NCBI GenBank assembly: GCA_947454285.1
Contig: CANGJO010000048.1
Location: forward strand, 1-7,182
Direction of reading: 5' to 3'
Source: Microbacteriaceae bacterium
Lineage (GTDB): Bacteria > Actinomycetota > Actinomycetes > Actinomycetales > Microbacteriaceae
Length of the DNA: 7,182 nucleotides
The translations under genes and the position numbers were made by a program. Positions 4,980 through 7,182 of this stretch are shown one piece after another; position 1 is the stretch's first letter, and each line of letters starts with the position of its first letter. The notes below the pieces were generated by a model that searched no databases, was not told the DNA's origin, and saw only the letters and a list, made by a program, of their open reading frames with translations.

Positions 4980-6755
4980 TTGAGTAAGCCAAAGGTTCAT
5001 CACTACGAGTACGACGTTGTAATCGTGGGTGCGGGTGGCGCAGGTATGCGCGCGGCAATTGAAGCCGGACCACACGCAAAGACCGCAGTTATTTCAAAGC
5101 TGTTCCCTACTCGCTCGCACACCGGTGCGGCACAGGGTGGTATGGCAGCAGCACTTGGAAACGTTGAAGAAGACAGCTGGGAATGGCACACCTTCGACAC
5201 CGTTAAGGGTGGCGACTACCTGGTTGACCAGGATGCCGCGGAGATTCTTGCAAAGGAATCAGTACAGGCAGTTATTGACCTAGAGAACATGGGTCTACCT
5301 TTCAACCGCACACCAGAAGGCAAGATTGACCAGCGCCGATTTGGTGGTCACACTCGCGACCACGGTAAGGCACCGGTTCGTCGTTCTTGCTACGCGGCCG
5401 ACCGCACCGGTCACATGATCTTGCAGACCCTTTACCAAAACTGCGTAAAGCTTGGCATTGAGTTCTACAACGAGTTCTATGTGCTTGATCTAGTGATGAC
5501 CAAGGTTGATGGCCAAGAGCGTCCATCTGCAGTGGTTGCCTACGAGCTTGCTACCGGTGAACTACACGTGTTCCAGGGCAAGAGCATCATCTTTGCTACC
5601 GGTGGTTTCGGAAAGATTTTCAAGACCACTTCAAACGCACACACTCTTACCGGTGACGGCGTTGGAATTATTTGGCGCAAGGGTCTTCCACTAGAAGACA
5701 TGGAGTTCTACCAGTTCCACCCAACCGGTCTTGCCGGTCTAGGCATTTTGTTGTCAGAGGCCGCACGTGGTGAGGGTGGAATCCTTCGCAATGCATCGGG
5801 TGAGCGCTTCATGGAACGCTACGCACCAACCATCAAGGACTTGGCTCCGCGTGACATGGTTGCGCGTGCAATGGCTAACGAGGTTCGCGAGGGTCGCGGT
5901 GCTGGTCCAAACAAGGACTACGTTCTGCTTGACCTAACTCACTTGCCACCAGAGGTAATTGACGAGAAGCTTCCTGATATCACCGAGTTCGCTCGCACCT
6001 ACCTGGGTGTTGAGCCTTACACAGAGCCAGTTCCGGTATTCCCTACCGCGCACTACGCAATGGGTGGTATTCCAACCAACGTTCAGGCAGAGGTTCTTCG
6101 CGACAACGACACCGTTGTACCTGGTCTCTATGCCGCTGGTGAATGTGCGTGTGTATCGGTTCACGGTGCAAACCGTTTGGGCACCAATTCGCTGCTAGAC
6201 ATCAACGTGTTTGGTAAGCGTGCCGGTGTTGCAGCGGTTGAATATGCAAAGACAGCAAAGCACGTTCCGGTTCCTGCCAACGCGGCCGAAGAAGTTATCT
6301 CAATGATCGAGAAGGTTCGTAAGTCAAAGGGCACTGAAAAGGTTGCGGTTCTTCGTAAAGAACTTCAAGAATCTATGGATAAAAACGCTCAGGTTTACCG
6401 CACTGAGGAATCTTTGGACGAGGCACTAAACGACATTGCATCGCTTCGCGCTCGATACGAAAACATCAGCGTGCAAGACAAGGGTCAGCGATTCAACACC
6501 GATCTACTTGAAGCGATTGAACTTGGCTTCTTGCTTGACCTTGCCGAAGTACTTGCACTTACTTCACGTGAGCGTCGCGAAAGTCGTGGAGCTCACCTTC
6601 GTGAAGACTTCCTAGCTCGCGACGACGACAAGTTCATGGTTCACTCAATGGCCTACCTAACTGACAAGCCGGCCAAGAAGCCTGGCGACAACATCAAAGT
6701 TGGCTGGAAGCCAGTCATTGTTACCAACTACCAGCCGATGGAGCGTAAATACTAA
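4980..6755 (+). CDS. sdhA: Succinate dehydrogenase flavoprotein subunit
   Basis: The 591-residue catalytic subunit of Complex II, which oxidises succinate to fumarate and passes electrons through FAD to SdhB on the cytoplasmic face. The FAD-binding Rossmann motif GAGGAG is at 17-22. SHTGAAQGG (46-54) holds H47, the histidine that carries FAD covalently (E. coli H45). Active-site marks follow in order: HPTG (247-250), EAARGEGG (260-267), R291 in PRDMVARA (the proton-delivery arginine, E. coli R286), HYAMGG (358-363), and GANRLGTNSLL (396-406) with substrate-binding R399. The C-terminal helical domain contains ESRGAHLREDF (534-544), and the protein ends in YQPMERKY, both typical. The length is normal and no key residue is missing. 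The start is TTG at 4980: homology begins at once and no better codon is in frame. The stop overlaps the sdhB start by one base (TAATG). Confidence 0.97.
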   Translation: MSKPKVHHYEYDVVIVGAGGAGMRAAIEAGPHAKTAVISKLFPTRSHTGAAQGGMAAALGNVEEDSWEWHTFDTVKGGDYLVDQDAAEILAKESVQAVIDLENMGLPFNRTPEGKIDQRRFGGHTRDHGKAPVRRSCYAADRTGHMILQTLYQNCVKLGIEFYNEFYVLDLVMTKVDGQERPSAVVAYELATGELHVFQGKSIIFATGGFGKIFKTTSNAHTLTGDGVGIIWRKGLPLEDMEFYQFHPTGLAGLGILLSEAARGEGGILRNASGERFMERYAPTIKDLAPRDMVARAMANEVREGRGAGPNKDYVLLDLTHLPPEVIDEKLPDITEFARTYLGVEPYTEPVPVFPTAHYAMGGIPTNVQAEVLRDNDTVVPGLYAAGECACVSVHGANRLGTNSLLDINVFGKRAGVAAVEYAKTAKHVPVPANAAEEVISMIEKVRKSKGTEKVAVLRKELQESMDKNAQVYRTEESLDEALNDIASLRARYENISVQDKGQRFNTDLLEAIELGFLLDLAEVLALTSRERRESRGAHLREDFLARDDDKFMVHSMAYLTDKPAKKPGDNIKVGWKPVIVTNYQPMERKY

Positions 6756-7182
6756 TGGCAACTGCAGTAGCTACTAAAGGAAACGAATTCGAACAAATGG
6801 GTGCCGTCCCAACCTTCCAGGTAACCCTGTTTGTTCGCCGCTTCAACCCAGAAGATGGTCAAGAAGCTCGTTGGGAAGACTTTGACGTTCAGGTCCACGG
6901 CACAGACCGCGTGCTTGATGCTCTTCACAAGATCAAGTGGGAGATGGATGGTTCACTAACCTTCCGTCGTTCATGTGCTCACGGTGTTTGTGGTTCAGAT
7001 GCAATGCGCATCAACGGCCGCAACCGCTTGGCATGTAAGACCCTGATCAAAGACCTAGACATCACTCAGCCAATTTACGTTGAGCCAATCAAGGGTCTAA
7101 ACGTAGAGAAGGATCTTGTCGTAGACATGAACCCGTTCTACCAGGCTTACAAAGACATCAACCCTTTCCTAATCGCAAGCGA
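6755..7182 (+). CDS. sdhB: Succinate dehydrogenase iron-sulfur subunit, 5' part
   Basis: The first 142 codons are present and the gene runs off the window end. The protein wires electrons from FAD in SdhA through three Fe-S clusters to quinone in the SdhC-SdhD membrane domain. The part present is the plant-ferredoxin-like domain. SCAHGVCGSD (73-82) and LACKT (92-96) give [2Fe-2S] ligands C74, C79, D82 and C94. An aspartate third ligand matches E. coli SdhB (C55, C60, D63, C75). The motif FRRSCAHGVCGSDAM is diagnostic. NPFYQAYKDINPFL near the edge leads into the second domain, whose [4Fe-4S] and [3Fe-4S] cysteines lie outside. The start ATG overlaps the sdhA stop by one base, with GGAG 11 bases upstream. 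An ATG at codon 15 has a poorer site. Confidence 0.96.
   Translation, partial: MATAVATKGNEFEQMGAVPTFQVTLFVRRFNPEDGQEARWEDFDVQVHGTDRVLDALHKIKWEMDGSLTFRRSCAHGVCGSDAMRINGRNRLACKTLIKDLDITQPIYVEPIKGLNVEKDLVVDMNPFYQAYKDINPFLIAS

Noticed and set aside
1..7182. Undescribed defence, mobile or biosynthetic system
   Set aside because: Every long frame is assigned to a known core family. There are no transposase, integrase, direct-repeat or attachment-site signals, and no abrupt composition change.

Overview
The window carries eight protein-coding genes in two divergent blocks and has almost no spare DNA. The longest gene-free stretches are about 148 bases (1585-1732) and 108 bases (4012-4119). Several features suggest an actinobacterium, most likely of the family Microbacteriaceae. 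The SdhC and SdhD anchors are of the actinobacterial kind, a BMP-family lipoprotein transporter sits beside an actinobacterial-type mannose-1-phosphate guanylyltransferase, and strong AGGAGG-type ribosome sites precede GTG and TTG starts. Base composition looks close to half G+C by eye, which is low for that family. With the short intergenic gaps, this points to a streamlined freshwater lineage such as Rhodoluna or Aquiluna. The genus-level idea is inference from memory, not a search result.

Left block, minus strand, read from 4011 down to 1. manC (GDP-mannose synthesis) is followed by a three-gene ABC importer segment of the BMP/PnrA/Nup type: a lipoprotein receptor, a double-ATPase subunit, and the first 29 codons of a permease that runs off the window. 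A hairpin-plus-U-run terminator lies between the receptor gene and the ATPase gene. It would make much more receptor than ATPase, as is usual for importers. The ATPase and permease genes overlap by four bases (ATGA), a sign of translational coupling. The likely cargo is nucleosides.

Right block, plus strand, from 4120 to the end. sdhC-sdhD-sdhA-sdhB encode succinate dehydrogenase (respiratory Complex II), which couples succinate oxidation in the TCA cycle to quinone reduction in the membrane. sdhB is cut by the window end after 142 codons. All expected catalytic and cofactor residues can be read in the parts present: the covalent-FAD histidine in SdhA, the [2Fe-2S] ligands of SdhB, and candidate haem histidines in both anchors. 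The two blocks share a 108-base divergent control region (4012-4119).

I see no mobile element, CRISPR array, RNA gene, broken gene or unknown protein family. This is an ordinary core-metabolism region. The points worth a second look are regulatory: the intra-operon terminator, a hairpin at the predicted 5' end of the receptor mRNA, a recurring TAGRCT element upstream of three genes, and high use of the leucine codon CTA.
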